Below, one piece after another: positions 63,526 through 64,000 of a stretch of DNA of 64,000 nucleotides (positions are counted from its first letter, which is position 1; each line of letters begins with the position of its first letter). The DNA comes from Vigna angularis (taxonomy: Eukaryota; Streptophyta; Magnoliopsida; Fabales; Fabaceae). The notes below the pieces were generated by a model. That model did no database searches, had not been told where the DNA came from, and was given only the letters and a program-made list of their open reading frames with translations. Position numbers and translations under genes: made by a program. The stretch covers positions 930,001 through 994,000 of the forward strand of contig NC_068980.1 of the NCBI RefSeq assembly GCF_016808095.1. Direction: 5' to 3'.

Positions 63526-64000
63526 TTTTCGATTCAATCGATTGTTTCTTCTTCTCTTCGATACTCGTAGACCCACCGATTCCAAATTCCTCTCTCTTCT
63601 TTCTTTATCTTTCTTCTCCGCCCAACAAAATCTCACCAACCACTCCAAAAACACGAACTTCAGCTTCTCTTTCTCTTCCTCTTCCTCTTCCTCTTCTTAT
63701 TCTTTCTTCTTCTTTCTTGATTATTAAACAGAAGCTCTTCTCTTTTATTACGCTGCATACCCTAATGTCACTCTCATTCACCAAATGCAAATTTAGTTTC
63801 ATTTAGGAAAATAAATTATCACAGGAAAACAAATTTTCACACTGATCAATTAAAAATCATAAAATTTAGTTATGTAATTATCTAATACAGATTTAGTCAT
63901 GTAAAAATATTTCAAATTGACTGTTTTTCTTTTTCTTTCTAATTTTTCTTAAATTATTTACCTTTCAACTTCACCAGAACAAATATTTATTGAAAGAGTA
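63526..64000. other. BRCC36 5' leader and promoter
   Basis: The first 200 bp is strongly pyrimidine-rich on the plus strand (CTTCTTCTC, CTCTTCCTC runs), so GA-rich in the transcript orientation, as often seen in plant leaders. Then AT-rich sequence to the window end. No further gene seen. Confidence 0.6.

Noticed and set aside
1..64000. tRNA, rRNA or known small RNA genes
   Set aside because: No cloverleaf, rRNA or other recognisable RNA gene was seen by eye; a covariance-model scan would be decisive.
1..64000. A biosynthetic gene cluster or other undescribed multi-gene system
   Set aside because: The eight genes belong to unrelated housekeeping, cell-wall, transport and regulatory families, with no shared pathway and no tandem enzyme set.

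Overview
The window is nuclear DNA from a flowering plant, most likely a legume (Phaseoleae-like). Genes are split into many short exons with GT/AG introns, non-coding DNA is very AT-rich, and several repeats resemble families I know from legume genomes; the legume call is inference. Nothing bacterial, organellar or viral in origin was seen apart from retrotransposon remnants.

Eight protein genes can be reconstructed exon by exon, with splice phases that close without a break. Minus strand, left: a polygalacturonase (3' end lies outside the window), a small single-exon MASS-type MAPK substrate, and a large ABC transporter of subfamily C (ABCC13 type, 36 exons, 1465 codons). Plus strand, centre: nucleoporin NUP93 (15 exons, 860 codons) and an Asp/Glu racemase-family protein (2 exons). 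Minus strand, right: a tandem CCCH zinc-finger protein (2 exons), a biotin-attachment-domain-containing (BADC) regulator of plastid acetyl-CoA carboxylase (9 exons) and a BRCC36-type K63 deubiquitinase (8 exons).

Layout: 1-2524 polygalacturonase; 2.5-6.4 kb AT-rich spacer with a degenerate repeat; 6.45-6.8 kb MASS; 6.8-11 kb spacer with two related Mutator-type MITEs that keep exact 9-bp target duplications and a degenerate CCGAA-type array; 11.0-26.1 kb ABCC13, with a U12-type AT-AC intron, a Copia fragment in intron 3 and a tandem duplication that carried a now-dead copy of exon 12; 26.1-32.9 kb repeat-rich spacer dominated by a probable 2.4-kb solo LTR with an internal minisatellite; 32.9-41.6 kb NUP93; 43.9-46.4 kb racemase; 47.7-49.5 kb zinc finger; 50.9-56.2 kb BADC; 59.8-63.5 kb BRCC36.

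The genes do not form one pathway. Their order matters in another way: from memory, the polygalacturonase, MASS and BRCC36 homologues lie close together in Arabidopsis (around At1g80170-At1g80210), and a paralogous MASS gene sits next to the racemase (At1g15400/At1g15410), so this looks like an old conserved block. I found no previously undescribed multi-gene system. The most interesting items are the AT-AC intron, the 21-nt microexon, the decayed duplicate exon, and two enzyme-family proteins that lack a key catalytic or modified residue.
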